A stretch of 64,000 nucleotides of DNA from Achromobacter denitrificans NBRC 15125 (lineage in GTDB: Bacteria > Pseudomonadota > Gammaproteobacteria > Burkholderiales > Burkholderiaceae_B), in assembly GCF_001571365.1 (NCBI RefSeq), contig NZ_BCTQ01000022.1, positions 1-64,000 on the forward strand. The letters run 5' to 3'. Under the pieces are notes generated by a model, which ran no database searches, was not told where the DNA came from, and saw only the letters and a list, made by a program, of their open reading frames with translations. Positions within the stretch are counted from its first letter, which is position 1. Each line of letters opens with the position of its first letter. Below are positions 38,427-47,097 of this stretch, piece by piece. Position numbers and translations under genes: made by a program.

Positions 38427-39626
38427 TCAGGCCGCCATGCGTTGGTGGTGGTCGTCGCCGAAGGCGCGGCTGGCGTAGCGCAATTCGCCGCCCACGATGG
38501 CCGCGCACACGCGCGGCAGCCCCGGCACGTGGTCGTCCACCACGATGGCATCGGCGATCAGGCCCGGCGCCAGCGCGCCGCGGTCCTTGAGGCCGGCGGC
38601 GTTCGCGGGATTGCGCGACACCAGGTCCCAGGCCTGCGGCAGCGGCAGCACGCCCTCGGCGGCCAATCGCAGGGCCGCCGTGAGCGGAGCGGGGTAGTAA
38701 TAATCGGAGGTCAGCACGTCGCACAGGCCAGCGCGCACCATGTCCGTCGCGCTGGGCGCGCCGGTGTGGCTGCCGCCCCGCACCACGTTGGGCGCGCCGA
38801 ACACCACGGAATTGCCCAGGTCGCGCGCGACGCTGGCGGCTTCGCGCGTCAGCGGGAATTCCGCCACGCCGCAACCCAGCTGATGGTAGTAGCGGCGGGT
38901 CGAGGCGTCCGGATCGTCGTGCGACGCCACCTTCAGGCCGGCCTCGCGCGCGCACGCGGTCAGCTCGCGCATGGCGTCGGCCACCGAATCCGCCGCCGCC
39001 ATGGCCGCCCGGATGCGGTCCTGGAAGACGTCGAGGTCGCATTCCGCCCGGTTGGCGTACTGCATGAGCTTGCGTTCGTCGCCCAGGCGCCGCGCCATGC
39101 TGGGCAGGTGGTCGTTCAGCGCCAGGAAGCGGACCCGGCCGTCGCGTATCCATTGCCGGGCGATATCCAGGCCGCCCACGTGGTGCGTCTCGAAGCGCAG
39201 GTGCACGTAGTGGCGCGCGCCCATGATGGGATGCATGCGCTCCAGCGCGTCGAACATGCGCTCGGCGTAGCTCTCGCCGCGCAGCCCGCCTTCCCAGGAC
39301 AAGGTCACGCCGTGGAATTCGGTGGTGATGCCGTTGGCCAGCAACTGGCGGTCCACGTCGAACAGCGCGCCGTCGTAGGGGAACGTCACGCTGGGCCGGG
39401 GCATGATGGCGCGCTCGAAGGCGTCGCCATGCAGGTCCACGATGCCCGGGAGCACCAGCAGGTCGCCGGCGTCGAACCAGGAGGCGCCGCGCGTCGCCGG
39501 GGCGGCCGAGTCGTCGATCAGCCCGCCGTGGAAGCGCAGGCTGGCGTGTTGGACGCCGCTGGGCGTGAGGATGCGCTGGCCTGTGACACCGGCCAGGGGC
39601 GAGGGGGCATGTGTGCGTGTGTTCAT
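38427..39626 (-). CDS. phnM: PhnM-like amidohydrolase (second copy)
   Basis: A 399-residue amidohydrolase-fold pyrophosphohydrolase of the PhnM family, which removes pyrophosphate from ribose-1-phosphonate triphosphate. Metal ligands are in PGIVDLHGDAFERAIMPRP (about 58-76) and near SHDDPDASTRRYYHQLG (about 235) and SDYYYPAPL (about 315). It differs from the operon copy (45229-46428) in its N-terminus, in having DLHGD rather than DLHCD, and in its long extension of the early region. It heads the reverse operon with DUF1045 and phnN. Whether it is a paralogue with another substrate is unclear. Confidence 0.82.
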   Translation of the reverse strand: MNTRTHAPSPLAGVTGQRILTPSGVQHASLRFHGGLIDDSAAPATRGASWFDAGDLLVLPGIVDLHGDAFERAIMPRPSVTFPYDGALFDVDRQLLANGITTEFHGVTLSWEGGLRGESYAERMFDALERMHPIMGARHYVHLRFETHHVGGLDIARQWIRDGRVRFLALNDHLPSMARRLGDERKLMQYANRAECDLDVFQDRIRAAMAAADSVADAMRELTACAREAGLKVASHDDPDASTRRYYHQLGCGVAEFPLTREAASVARDLGNSVVFGAPNVVRGGSHTGAPSATDMVRAGLCDVLTSDYYYPAPLTAALRLAAEGVLPLPQAWDLVSRNPANAAGLKDRGALAPGLIADAIVVDDHVPGLPRVCAAIVGGELRYASRAFGDDHHQRMAA

Positions 39627-39659
39627 GCCGTGACGTTAGCGGGATTGCATTACAACCAG

Positions 39660-39670
39660 ATGTCTAGATG
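39660..39670. promoter_or_regulatory. HutC-type half-palindrome before the phnM-DUF1045-phnN operon
   Basis: ATGTCTAGATG, sharing the GTCTAGA core with the site before phnG (40609-40618) and with HutC/DasR/NagR-class operators (GGTCTAGACC). It is 34 bases upstream of the phnM start codon, so PhnF bound here could repress this reverse operon. Confidence 0.5.
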
Positions 39671-39737
39671 AGTTTGGGCGGCTTGCGGCAGTGCGGCGCC
39701 GTCGCCGCGCGAGGGCGGACGGCGGCGCGTTTGCTTT

Positions 39738-40481
39738 TCAGGTTTCGTCGGTCACCATCAGCTGCACCAGGTCGCCCACGAAGCGGGCGATGCTGTACTG
39801 CAAGGGCGCGCCGTCCTGGTCGACGTTCAGCGCTTCGACCTGGAGGATGGGGCGGGTCTTGGGCTGGCCCAGCTGGCGGGCGATCTCGGGCGAGGGCAGC
39901 ACGGCCGTGATGCGCGACCACTTCCGGGTGTAATCGCCGAGGCCGTAGTGCGCGTAGACCTTGGAGATCGAGCGCAGCGCCGTCAGGCGTTGCGCGAAAT
40001 CGGGGAAGCGCTTTTCGTCGAAGTAATGCTCGGAGGCGCTGATCGGGCGGTTCTCGGCCTTGCCCACGATCTGCACGCGCAGCAGCGGCGCGGTGCGGGC
40101 CAGGCCCAGATGCTTGGCGATCTCGGCGGCGCGCAGCGACTGGCTGCCCAGCACCTCCTGGTGGCCCAGCACGCCCTGGCTGCGCAGGTTCTCGGAAAAG
40201 CGCGTGCGCTTGCCGATGGCGTAGTCGATGGCGTGTTCCTGGACGAAGGTACCGCGGCCCTGCTCGATCCTGACCAGGCCGCTTTGCTCCAGCTCGCCCA
40301 TGGCGCGCCGTATCGTGTGGCGGTTGACCGAGAACTTGGCGGCCAGCTCGGGTTCGGAGGGCAGCTGCTCTCCGGCCGCATAGAGTTTGTTGCGGATGTC
40401 GTCCGCAAGGGATTCGCCGATTTGCCGCCAGACGGCGATGCCTGAACCTCTTTCAACCATGGGGTGCGCTCGTGCTGTCAT
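39738..40481 (-). CDS. phnF: Phosphonate metabolism transcriptional regulator PhnF
   Basis: A 247-residue GntR/HutC-family regulator: a winged HTH (PSEPELAAKFSVNRHTIRRAMGELEQSGLVRIEQGRGTFV, about 42-80) and a UTRA ligand-binding domain (residues 100-247). A stricter start is the ATG seven codons in (40460). It is divergent from the phnGHIJKLM operon over 150 bases and tail-to-head with the phnM-DUF1045-phnN operon. The HutC-type palindromes on both flanks are its likely sites, which would make it controller of the lyase operon, its own gene and the accessory operon. Confidence 0.92.
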   Translation of the reverse strand: MTARAHPMVERGSGIAVWRQIGESLADDIRNKLYAAGEQLPSEPELAAKFSVNRHTIRRAMGELEQSGLVRIEQGRGTFVQEHAIDYAIGKRTRFSENLRSQGVLGHQEVLGSQSLRAAEIAKHLGLARTAPLLRVQIVGKAENRPISASEHYFDEKRFPDFAQRLTALRSISKVYAHYGLGDYTRKWSRITAVLPSPEIARQLGQPKTRPILQVEALNVDQDGAPLQYSIARFVGDLVQLMVTDET

Positions 40482-40543
40482 ATCCGCTCGTCAAGAATGG
40501 CCCGATTGTGCCCGATGCCGAGCCTGCCGGAAAGGCGCCGCGC

Positions 40544-40561
40544 CTGTCATCAAAAATTCAC
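40544..40561 (+). promoter_or_regulatory. Pho-box-like sequence before phnG
   Basis: CTGTCAT-CAAA-AATTCAC: a perfect first PhoB half-site, an A-rich four-base spacer and a second unit at the correct 11-base period that matches at the last four positions. Together with the GTCTAGAC palindrome it suggests dual control by PhoB and PhnF. Partial match only. Confidence 0.4.
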
Positions 40562-40608
40562 GCCAGGCTGTTGAACTTGCATTTCGGAGCGATCATACTT
40601 CATCCGGT

Positions 40609-40618
40609 CGTCTAGACG
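40609..40618. promoter_or_regulatory. PhnF operator candidate before phnG (CGTCTAGACG)
   Basis: A perfect 10-bp palindrome with the GTCTAGAC core of HutC-class operators, 13 bases before the phnG start and overlapping the region where RNA polymerase or the ribosome would load. The neighbouring phnF gene encodes a HutC-class regulator, so this is a strong operator candidate. Confidence 0.6.
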
Positions 40619-40631
40619 TTTAGAGGAAAAA

Positions 40632-41102
40632 ATGAATCACCCACAGGCAGGACAGGATGCGGACAAGGCCCGGCGCGCGGCCTGGATGCGCGTGCTGGCG
40701 CTGGCGGACCCGGGCGCGCTGGACGGCGCGTTCAGCGCCTTGACCGACGTGCCCGCGCACCGGACGCTGCGGCCGGCCCAGACCGGCATGGCCATGGTGC
40801 GCGCCCGCAGCGGCGGCACCGGCGCCCGGTTCAACCTGGGCGAAATGACCGTGACACGTTGCGCGGTGACGATGGGCGAAGGCGTGGTCGGCCTGGCCTA
40901 CGTGCAAGGCCGTTCGCTGCGCCATGCCGAGCAGGCCGCGGTGGCCGATGCCCTGCTGCAGCTGCCCGAGTGGCATGAAACGGTGCAGTCGCAGCTGATC
41001 GCGCCGCTGGCGCGCCAGCATGCCGAGAAGGTCGAGCGCCAGGCCCGCGTGGCGGCGCAGACCAAGGTGGAATTCTTCACGATGGTGCGAGGCGAGGACT
41101 GA
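40632..41102 (+). CDS. phnG: C-P lyase complex subunit PhnG
   Basis: A 156-residue subunit of the PhnG2H2I2J2 core that converts phosphonates and ATP to ribose-1-phosphonate triphosphate and then cleaves the C-P bond. Recognisable are the VRARSGGTGARFNLGEMTVTRCAV segment and GLAYVQGRSLRHAEQAAVADALLQ, together with ERQARVAAQTKVEFFTMVRGED at the end. It starts the lyase operon with AGAGGAAA before the ATG. phnH follows after one base. Confidence 0.9.
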   Translation: MNHPQAGQDADKARRAAWMRVLALADPGALDGAFSALTDVPAHRTLRPAQTGMAMVRARSGGTGARFNLGEMTVTRCAVTMGEGVVGLAYVQGRSLRHAEQAAVADALLQLPEWHETVQSQLIAPLARQHAEKVERQARVAAQTKVEFFTMVRGED

Positions 41103-41103
41103 C

Positions 41104-41721
41104 ATGGAACAACAGATACCGACCGCCGCGGCTTCGGGCCGGACGCTGCTGCCCGGCTTCGCGGATCCGGTCGACGATGCGCAGGCTACGTTCCGCGCCG
41201 CCCTGAACGCGCTGGCCCATCCCGGGAGAATCCACGAGGTCCTGGCCGACTGCGGCGTGCCCGAGGGCCTGTCGCCCGCCATGACCGCCTTGCTGCTGAC
41301 GCTGGTCGACGTGGACACTCCGCTATGGCTGCCGGAATCCGTGGGCGCCGACACGCTGGCCTTCCTGCGCTTTCATTGCGGCTGCCCCATCGTGCCGTCG
41401 CCGTCCCTGGCCCGCTTCGCCGCGGTGCCGGCCGGCCTTGCGGCGCCCGCGCTGTCGTCCTGCCATCCGGGCGACCCCGCCTATCCCGACCTGTCGACCA
41501 CCTTGCTGATCGAGGTCGACTCCCTGGACTCGGGGCCGCAAGTCGTGCTGAGCGGCCCCGGCATCGAATCGCGGCAAACCCTGTCCGCGGCCGGGCTGCC
41601 CGGGGGATTCTGGCGCGAATGGCGCATCAATCATCAACGGTTTCCGCTGGGCGTCGACGTGCTGCTGACGCAGGGCCGGCGGATCTGCGGGCTGCCGCGC
41701 AGCACGCGCCTGGAGAACTGA
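41104..41721 (+). CDS. phnH: C-P lyase complex subunit PhnH
   Basis: A 205-residue subunit of the C-P lyase core, with the family strings LLPGFADPVDDAQATFRAALNALAHPGRIHEV (about 15-46), LLLTLVDVDTPLWLP and GLPGGFWREWRINHQRFPLGVDVLL. PhnH has a PLP-transferase-like fold without the cofactor and stabilises the G-I-J assembly. It begins one base after phnG, and phnI starts one base after it, so translation is tightly coupled. Confidence 0.92.
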   Translation: MEQQIPTAAASGRTLLPGFADPVDDAQATFRAALNALAHPGRIHEVLADCGVPEGLSPAMTALLLTLVDVDTPLWLPESVGADTLAFLRFHCGCPIVPSPSLARFAAVPAGLAAPALSSCHPGDPAYPDLSTTLLIEVDSLDSGPQVVLSGPGIESRQTLSAAGLPGGFWREWRINHQRFPLGVDVLLTQGRRICGLPRSTRLEN

Positions 41722-41722
41722 C

Positions 41723-42838
41723 ATGTACGTAGCTGTGAAAGGGGGCGAACGCGCCATCCTCAATTCCTACCGCATGCTGGACGACTACCGCCGAGGCGAC
41801 CGCGAGGTGCCCGAGCTGGAGCTGGACCAGATCCGCGAACAGATGCCGCTGGCCGTGTCCCGCGTCATGGCCGAAGGCTCGCTCTACGATCCGCAGCTGG
41901 CGGCGCTGGCGCTCAAGCAGGCGGCCGGCGACGTGATCGAAGCCGTGTTCCTGCTGCGCGCCTATCGCACGACCCTGTCGCGCTACGGCTACACGCAGCC
42001 CATCGATACGGGGCGCATGCGCTTGCAGCGCCGGATCTCGTCCACCTTCAAGGACATCCCGGGCGGCCAGATCCTCGGCCCGACCTACGACTACACCCAG
42101 CGCCTGCTGGATTTCTCCCTGCTGGCGCGGCGCGAGGCCGACGCCCCGCCCGAGGGCGAGGAGGCCCTGGACAGCGCGATGCCGCGCGTGACCGACCTGC
42201 TGGCGCAGGACGACCTGATCGACGCCGAGCCGGTGCCCGAAGGCGATCCCGACCCGTTCGACCTGACCCGGCAGCCGCTGGACTTCCCGGCTACGCGCGC
42301 CGCGCGCCTGCAGAACCTGGCGCGCGCCGACGAAGGCTTCCTGCTGTCGATGGGTTATTCCACGCAGCGCGGCTACGGCAACACCCACCCCTTCGCCGCC
42401 GAGATCCGCTACGGCTCGCTGGAGGTGGAAATGCACATCGAGGAGCTGGGCTACGCCGTCACCGTGGGCGAGATCGAAGTCACCGAATGCCAGATGGTCA
42501 GCCAGTTCGCGGGCAACGCCGGCGAAGGGCCGAAGTTCACGCGCGGCTACGGCCTGACGTTCGGCTATGGCGAACGCAAGTCCATGTCGATGGCGCTGGT
42601 CGACCGCGCCCTGAAAGCGGACGAGCTGGGCGAACGCGCCGATTCCCCGGCCAACGACCACGAGTTCGTGCTCTATCACAGCGACAACGTCGAAGCCTCG
42701 GGCTTCGTGCAGCATCTGAAGTTGCCGCATTACGTGGACTTCCAGGCCAACCTGGAATTGCTGCGCCGCATGCGCGCCGAACGAGGCGAACCCGAGGCCG
42801 CGCGCAACGAACTGATGGACGAGGCGGTTTCCCCATGA
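41723..42838 (+). CDS. phnI: C-P lyase complex subunit PhnI (nucleosidase)
   Basis: A 371-residue subunit that displaces adenine from ATP with phosphonate (with G, H and L). Family features: MYVAVKGGERAILNSYRMLDDYRRGD at the N-terminus, QIREQMPLAVSRVMAEGSLYDPQLAALALKQAAGD, and the long acidic middle with YSTQRGYGNTHPFAAEIRYGSLEVEMHIEELGY. It overlaps phnJ by four bases. The length matches the family. Confidence 0.95.
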   Translation: MYVAVKGGERAILNSYRMLDDYRRGDREVPELELDQIREQMPLAVSRVMAEGSLYDPQLAALALKQAAGDVIEAVFLLRAYRTTLSRYGYTQPIDTGRMRLQRRISSTFKDIPGGQILGPTYDYTQRLLDFSLLARREADAPPEGEEALDSAMPRVTDLLAQDDLIDAEPVPEGDPDPFDLTRQPLDFPATRAARLQNLARADEGFLLSMGYSTQRGYGNTHPFAAEIRYGSLEVEMHIEELGYAVTVGEIEVTECQMVSQFAGNAGEGPKFTRGYGLTFGYGERKSMSMALVDRALKADELGERADSPANDHEFVLYHSDNVEASGFVQHLKLPHYVDFQANLELLRRMRAERGEPEAARNELMDEAVSP

Positions 42839-43728
42839 CGACCCAACACGCGACGGTCGAACGCGACCACCACTACAACTTCGCCTACCTGGACGAATCC
42901 ACCAAGCGGATGCTGCGCCGCGCCTTGCTCAAGGCGGTCGCCATTCCCGGCTACCAGGTGCCGTTCGGCAGCCGAGAGATGCCGCTGCCCTACGGCTGGG
43001 GCACGGGCGGCATCCAGGTCACCGCGGCCATCATCGGGCGCGACGACGTGCTGAAGGTCATCGACCAGGGATCGGACGACACCACCAATGCCATTAACAT
43101 CCGGCGCTTCTTCGGCCGGGTCGCGGGCGTGGCCACGACGGAGTCCACCCGGGCCGCCACCATCGTGCAGACGCGCCACCGCATCCCCGAGACGCCCCTG
43201 TCGCCGGGCCAGGTCATGGTGTTCCAGGTGCCGATCCCCGAGCCGCTGCGCTGGCTCGAACCGAGCGAGACCGAGACGCGCACCATGCACGCGCTGGCCG
43301 AGTACGGCGGCATGCACGTCAAGCTGTACGAAGACATCGCGCAGCACGGCCATATCGCCACCACCTACGACTATCCCGTCATCGTGAACGACCGCTACAT
43401 GATGCGGCCCTCGCCCATCCCCAAATTCGACAACCCCAAGCTCGACGGCAGCCCGGCCCTGATGCTGTTCGGCGCGGGCCGCGAGAAGCGCGTCTACGCC
43501 GTTCCGCCCTACACCCGCGTGAAGAGCCTGGACTTCGAGGACCATCCTTTCCGCGTCGAAACCTGGACCGAGTGCTGCGACCACTGCGGCTCGCGCGAAA
43601 GCTACCTGGACGAGATCATCCTGGACGACGCGGGGACGCGCCGCTACGTCTGCTCGGACACCGAATACTGCAACGATCGCCAGGCGCGGCAGCGCCAGGC
43701 TCCTTCTCCGGACGAGGCCGCCGCATGA
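42835..43728 (+). CDS. phnJ: C-P lyase catalytic subunit PhnJ (radical SAM)
   Basis: A 297-residue radical-SAM enzyme that breaks the carbon-phosphorus bond in alpha-D-ribose-1-alkylphosphonate-5-phosphate. The cluster-binding cysteines fit the unusual PhnJ pattern, C-x2-C-x(n)-C: in CCDHCGSRESY (about 245-250) and then CSDTEYC (about 270-276), the last being the thiyl-radical cysteine of the family. N-terminal FAYLDESTKRMLRRALLKAVAIPGYQVPFGSREMPLPYGWGTGG is diagnostic. The start overlaps phnI and the end overlaps phnK by four bases. Confidence 0.96.
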   Translation: MTTQHATVERDHHYNFAYLDESTKRMLRRALLKAVAIPGYQVPFGSREMPLPYGWGTGGIQVTAAIIGRDDVLKVIDQGSDDTTNAINIRRFFGRVAGVATTESTRAATIVQTRHRIPETPLSPGQVMVFQVPIPEPLRWLEPSETETRTMHALAEYGGMHVKLYEDIAQHGHIATTYDYPVIVNDRYMMRPSPIPKFDNPKLDGSPALMLFGAGREKRVYAVPPYTRVKSLDFEDHPFRVETWTECCDHCGSRESYLDEIILDDAGTRRYVCSDTEYCNDRQARQRQAPSPDEAAA

Positions 43729-44501
43729 ACGCCCAACCTTTGCTTTCCGTGCGCAACATGACGCGCACCTGGGACGGCGTGCACGGCTGCCGCGACGTCA
43801 GTTTCGATCTCTACCCCGGCGAAGTGCTGTGCGTGGTCGGCGAGTCCGGCTCCGGCAAGAGCACGCTGCTGTCGGCGGTGTCGTACCAGACCCGGCCGGA
43901 CGCCGGCAGCGTCTGGTACGACACGCGGGACCAGGGCTTCACCGACCTGGCCGCGCTACCCGGCGCGCGGCTGCGCCTGCTGTCGCGCACCGATTGGGGC
44001 TTCGTGCGGCAGAACGCGAGAGACGGCCTGCGCATGCGCGTCAGCGCCGGCGCCAACATCGCCGAGCGCCTGATGGCAGTGGGTGACCGGCACTACGGCG
44101 ATCTGCGCCGGGTGGCGGGCAACTGGCTGCAAAAGATGGAGATCGATGCCGGGCGGCTGGATGACGCGCCGGTGTCCTTTTCCGGCGGCATGCAGCAGCG
44201 CCTGCAGATCGCGCGCAACCTGGTGACGCATCCTCGCCTGGTATTCATGGACGAGCCCACGGCCTCGCTGGACGTGTCCGTCCAGGCGCGCCTGCTGGAC
44301 CTGCTGCGCCAGCTGGTGACCGACCTGGGCCTGGCCGCCATCGTCGTCACCCATGATTTGGCGGTCGCGCGGCTGCTGGCCCACCGCACCCTGGTGATGC
44401 GCGGCGGCGAGGTCGTGGAAAGCGGGCTGACCGACCAGATACTCGACGATCCGCAGCATCCCTACACCCAATTGCTGGTGTCCTCCATCTTGCAGAGCTG
44501 A
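43725..44501 (+). CDS. phnK: Phosphonate C-P lyase system ATP-binding protein PhnK
   Basis: A 258-residue ABC-type ATPase that binds to the PhnJ face of the complex and supports turnover rather than transport. Walker A is [14 protein letters not shown] (about 38-51), the signature [15 protein letters not shown], Walker [17 protein letters not shown] and the switch histidine in [14 protein letters not shown]. It overlaps phnJ by four bases and is two bases ahead of phnL. Confidence 0.93.
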   Translation: MNAQPLLSVRNMTRTWDGVHGCRDVSFDLYPGEVLCVVGESGSGKSTLLSAVSYQTRPDAGSVWYDTRDQGFTDLAALPGARLRLLSRTDWGFVRQNARDGLRMRVSAGANIAERLMAVGDRHYGDLRRVAGNWLQKMEIDAGRLDDAPVSFSGGMQQRLQIARNLVTHPRLVFMDEPTASLDVSVQARLLDLLRQLVTDLGLAAIVVTHDLAVARLLAHRTLVMRGGEVVESGLTDQILDDPQHPYTQLLVSSILQS

Positions 44502-44503
44502 CC

Positions 44504-45226
44504 ATGCGCGCAACCACTCCCATGATCGAGGTGCGGGGCCTCGGAAAAATGTTCACCCTGCACAACCAGGGCGGCATGCGGCTGCCGGTGCTGGAGGCGG
44601 TCGACTTCGACGCCGCCGCCGGCGATTGCCTGGTGCTGTCCGGCCCGTCGGGCACCGGCAAGAGCACGCTGCTGCGCTGCCTTTACGGCAACTACCTCGC
44701 CACCGAAGGCAGCATCCGGGTGCGCGCCGCGGACGAATGGGTGGAGCTGGTGGGCGCGCCGGAGCAGCGCATCCTGGCCCTGCGGCGCGACGTGATCGGC
44801 TACGTCAGCCAGTTCCTGCGGGTGATCCCGCGCGTGTCCGCGCTGGACGTGGTGGCCGAGCCGTTGCGCGCCGCCGGGGTGGACGCGGAGGAGGCCCGCG
44901 CCCGGGCCGCCGCGCTGCTGCGGCGCCTGAACGTGCCGGCCCGGCTCTGGGGCCTGGCCCCGGCCACCTTCTCCGGCGGCGAGCAGCAGCGCGTGAACAT
45001 CGCGCGCGGCTTCATCGCCCGCCATCCCATCCTGCTGCTGGACGAACCCACGGCATCGCTGGACGCCGACAACCGCCAGGTGGTGATCGACCTGATCCGC
45101 GAGGCGCGCGCCGAGGGCCGCTGCCTGCTGGGGATCTTCCACGACGCCGAAGTGCGCGCGGCGGTCGCCACCCAGACGCTGGCCCTGCGTCCCGCCCGGG
45201 CGGCCGCGGCCGCCATGGAGGCCTGA
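44504..45226 (+). CDS. phnL: Phosphonate C-P lyase system protein PhnL
   Basis: A 240-residue ABC-fold ATPase required with PhnI for nucleotide transfer to the phosphonate. Walker A is [14 protein letters not shown] (about 48-61), the signature [16 protein letters not shown], Walker [17 protein letters not shown] and the histidine switch in [12 protein letters not shown]. It begins two bases after phnK and ends two bases before phnM. Confidence 0.93.
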   Translation: MRATTPMIEVRGLGKMFTLHNQGGMRLPVLEAVDFDAAAGDCLVLSGPSGTGKSTLLRCLYGNYLATEGSIRVRAADEWVELVGAPEQRILALRRDVIGYVSQFLRVIPRVSALDVVAEPLRAAGVDAEEARARAAALLRRLNVPARLWGLAPATFSGGEQQRVNIARGFIARHPILLLDEPTASLDADNRQVVIDLIREARAEGRCLLGIFHDAEVRAAVATQTLALRPARAAAAAMEA

Positions 45227-45228
45227 TC

Positions 45229-46428
45229 ATGCAAAGCACCTACCTGACCCACGCCCGGGTCGTGATGGCCGACCGCGTCCTGGAGGACAGCGCCGTGCTG
45301 ATCGACGACGGCCGCATCGTCGCCATCGAGCCGGCCGGGGCGCGCGCCGACCGCGAGATCGACCTGGGGGGCCAGACCCTGATGCCCGGGCTGGTCGACC
45401 TGCATTGCGACGCGATCGAGAAAGAAGCCGAGCCGCGTTCGCGCGTGCTGTTCCCGCTGGACTTCGCGGTGGCCCAGGTGGACCGCCGCAACGCCGCCGC
45501 GGGGATCACCACGCCTTATCACGCGCTGTCGTTCGCCAACAGCGAATGGGGCGTGCGCAACAACCAGACCGCGGCCGAAGTGGTGCGCACCGTGCGCGCC
45601 TTCCGCCGCCACAGCCTGGTCGACAACCGCATCCACTGCCGTTACGAAGTCACCGACGCCACGTCCGTGGACGTGCTGCGCGCGCTGATGGACGAGGGCG
45701 CGGTGGACCTGCTGTCCGTCATGGACCATTCGCCCGGCCAGGGGCAGTTCAAGACGCTGGAGTCCTATCTGCAATACATGATGGGCAACCATGCCATGAG
45801 CCGCGAGCAGGCCGAGGACGCCGCGCACGCCAAGACCCGTTCCAAGGACGGGGCGGTGGCGCGGGTGGAAGCGCTGCTGTCGCACGCGCAGCGGCTCGGC
45901 ATCCCCACCGCCAGCCATGACGACGACTCGATCCACCGGATCGCCACCATGCGCAACCTGGGCGTGGCGATGAGCGAGTTCCCCATCACGCTGGACACGG
46001 CGCGCGCCGCGGTGTCCTGCGGCCTGCCCACCATCCTGGGCGCGCCCAACGTGCTGCGCGGGCAAAGCCAGAGCGGCTCCATGCGCGCCATCGACGCCAT
46101 TCGCGCGGGCGTGGCGAGCTGCCTGTGCTCGGACTACCAGCCGTCCACGCTGATCGCCGCGGCCTTCGCGGCGGCGGCGCAGTCCGACCTGACCTTGCCT
46201 CAGGCGGCCGCGCTGGTTACCCTGAACCCGGCGCAGGCCTGCGGGCTGTCGGACCGCGGCCGGATCGCGCCGGGGCTGCGCGCCGACCTGGTGGCCGTGG
46301 CCCAGGTGGGCGGGCAGCCGCTGATCAGCCACACCTGGTCGGCAGGGCGGCTGGTATTTTCGACGCACTATCCGCCCTTGCTCGCGAGCGAGGCCGGCAG
46401 GGCCGAGCCGCAAGGCCTGGCGGCCTGA
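45229..46428 (+). CDS. phnM: Alpha-D-ribose 1-methylphosphonate 5-triphosphate diphosphatase (operon copy)
   Basis: A 399-residue amidohydrolase-fold enzyme removing pyrophosphate from ribose-1-phosphonate 5-triphosphate. Metal-binding motifs are PGLVDLHCDAIEKEAEPR near 55-72, and SHDDDSIHRIATM and GAPNVLRGQSQSGSMRAID in the later part; the tail CSDYQPSTL holds the last ligand. The ATG at 45229 was taken because it is two bases after phnL and gives the usual N-terminus. The gene lies in the core operon; its paralogue is at 38427-39626. Confidence 0.92.
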   Translation: MQSTYLTHARVVMADRVLEDSAVLIDDGRIVAIEPAGARADREIDLGGQTLMPGLVDLHCDAIEKEAEPRSRVLFPLDFAVAQVDRRNAAAGITTPYHALSFANSEWGVRNNQTAAEVVRTVRAFRRHSLVDNRIHCRYEVTDATSVDVLRALMDEGAVDLLSVMDHSPGQGQFKTLESYLQYMMGNHAMSREQAEDAAHAKTRSKDGAVARVEALLSHAQRLGIPTASHDDDSIHRIATMRNLGVAMSEFPITLDTARAAVSCGLPTILGAPNVLRGQSQSGSMRAIDAIRAGVASCLCSDYQPSTLIAAAFAAAAQSDLTLPQAAALVTLNPAQACGLSDRGRIAPGLRADLVAVAQVGGQPLISHTWSAGRLVFSTHYPPLLASEAGRAEPQGLAA

Positions 46429-46448
46429 GTCGACAGGGTGAAAACGTG

Positions 46449-46991
46449 ATGAGCTCCATCGTGACCGCCGTGGCGCGCAGCGCGGCGCATTCGTTCAGCA
46501 AGCCGGTGGTGCCGGCGATCATGCTGTTGAAGGGCCTGGGCGTGGAGGGCGACGCCCATCTCGGCGCGACGGTCCAGCACCGATCCCGCGTCAGGGCCGA
46601 TCCGACGCAGCCCAACCTGCGGCAGGTGCACCTGATCCACGGCGAATTGCACGACGAGCTTCAGCTCGCGGGCTTCAACGTGGCGGAAGGCACGATGGGC
46701 GAGAACATCACCACCCGCGGCATCGACCTGCTGGGCCTGCCGCGGGGCGCCAGGCTGCACATCGGCGCGGACGCCGTCGTGGAGATCACCGGCCTGCGCA
46801 ATCCTTGTGCGCAGCTGGACCACTACCAGCAAGGCCTGACCGCCGCCGTGCTGGGCCGCCATCCTGACGGCAGCCTGATGCGCCGGGCCGGGGTGATGGG
46901 CATCGTGGCGGAGGCCGGCGAGGTGCGGGCCGGCGACCCGATACGCATCGAGCTGCCGGTCTTGCCGCACCTGCCGCTGGACCGTGTCTGA
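46449..46991 (+). CDS. MOSC domain protein
   Basis: A 180-residue protein made of the MOSC domain found in molybdenum cofactor sulfurases and YiiM/YcbX-type proteins. Markers: HSFSKPVVPAIMLLKGLGVEGDAHLG near 13-38, VHLIHGELHDELQ, and the sulfur-transfer cysteine in ITGLRNPCAQLDHYQ (about 119-123). It follows phnM by 20 bases; a GTG one codon before the ATG (46446) is equally placed. Association with phn genes would be unusual; a role in sulfur or cofactor handling for a phosphonate-related enzyme is possible but not shown. Confidence 0.85.
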   Translation: MSSIVTAVARSAAHSFSKPVVPAIMLLKGLGVEGDAHLGATVQHRSRVRADPTQPNLRQVHLIHGELHDELQLAGFNVAEGTMGENITTRGIDLLGLPRGARLHIGADAVVEITGLRNPCAQLDHYQQGLTAAVLGRHPDGSLMRRAGVMGIVAEAGEVRAGDPIRIELPVLPHLPLDRV

Positions 46992-47097
46992 AATATCCCT
47001 GGAAGGCGCGGACGCGGGGCCGCGCATCTGGTTAAATGGCGGCAAGAGCGCTGCCGCAGTTTCCGCGGACGGTGCCCCCTTTTTTCCGGAGCGCGCG

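Noticed and set aside
40475..40493. CTGTCAT at the phnF start as a second Pho box
   Set aside because: The following CTCGTCA is spaced 12 bases, not 11, and matches poorly; the site overlaps the phnF start codon by chance.
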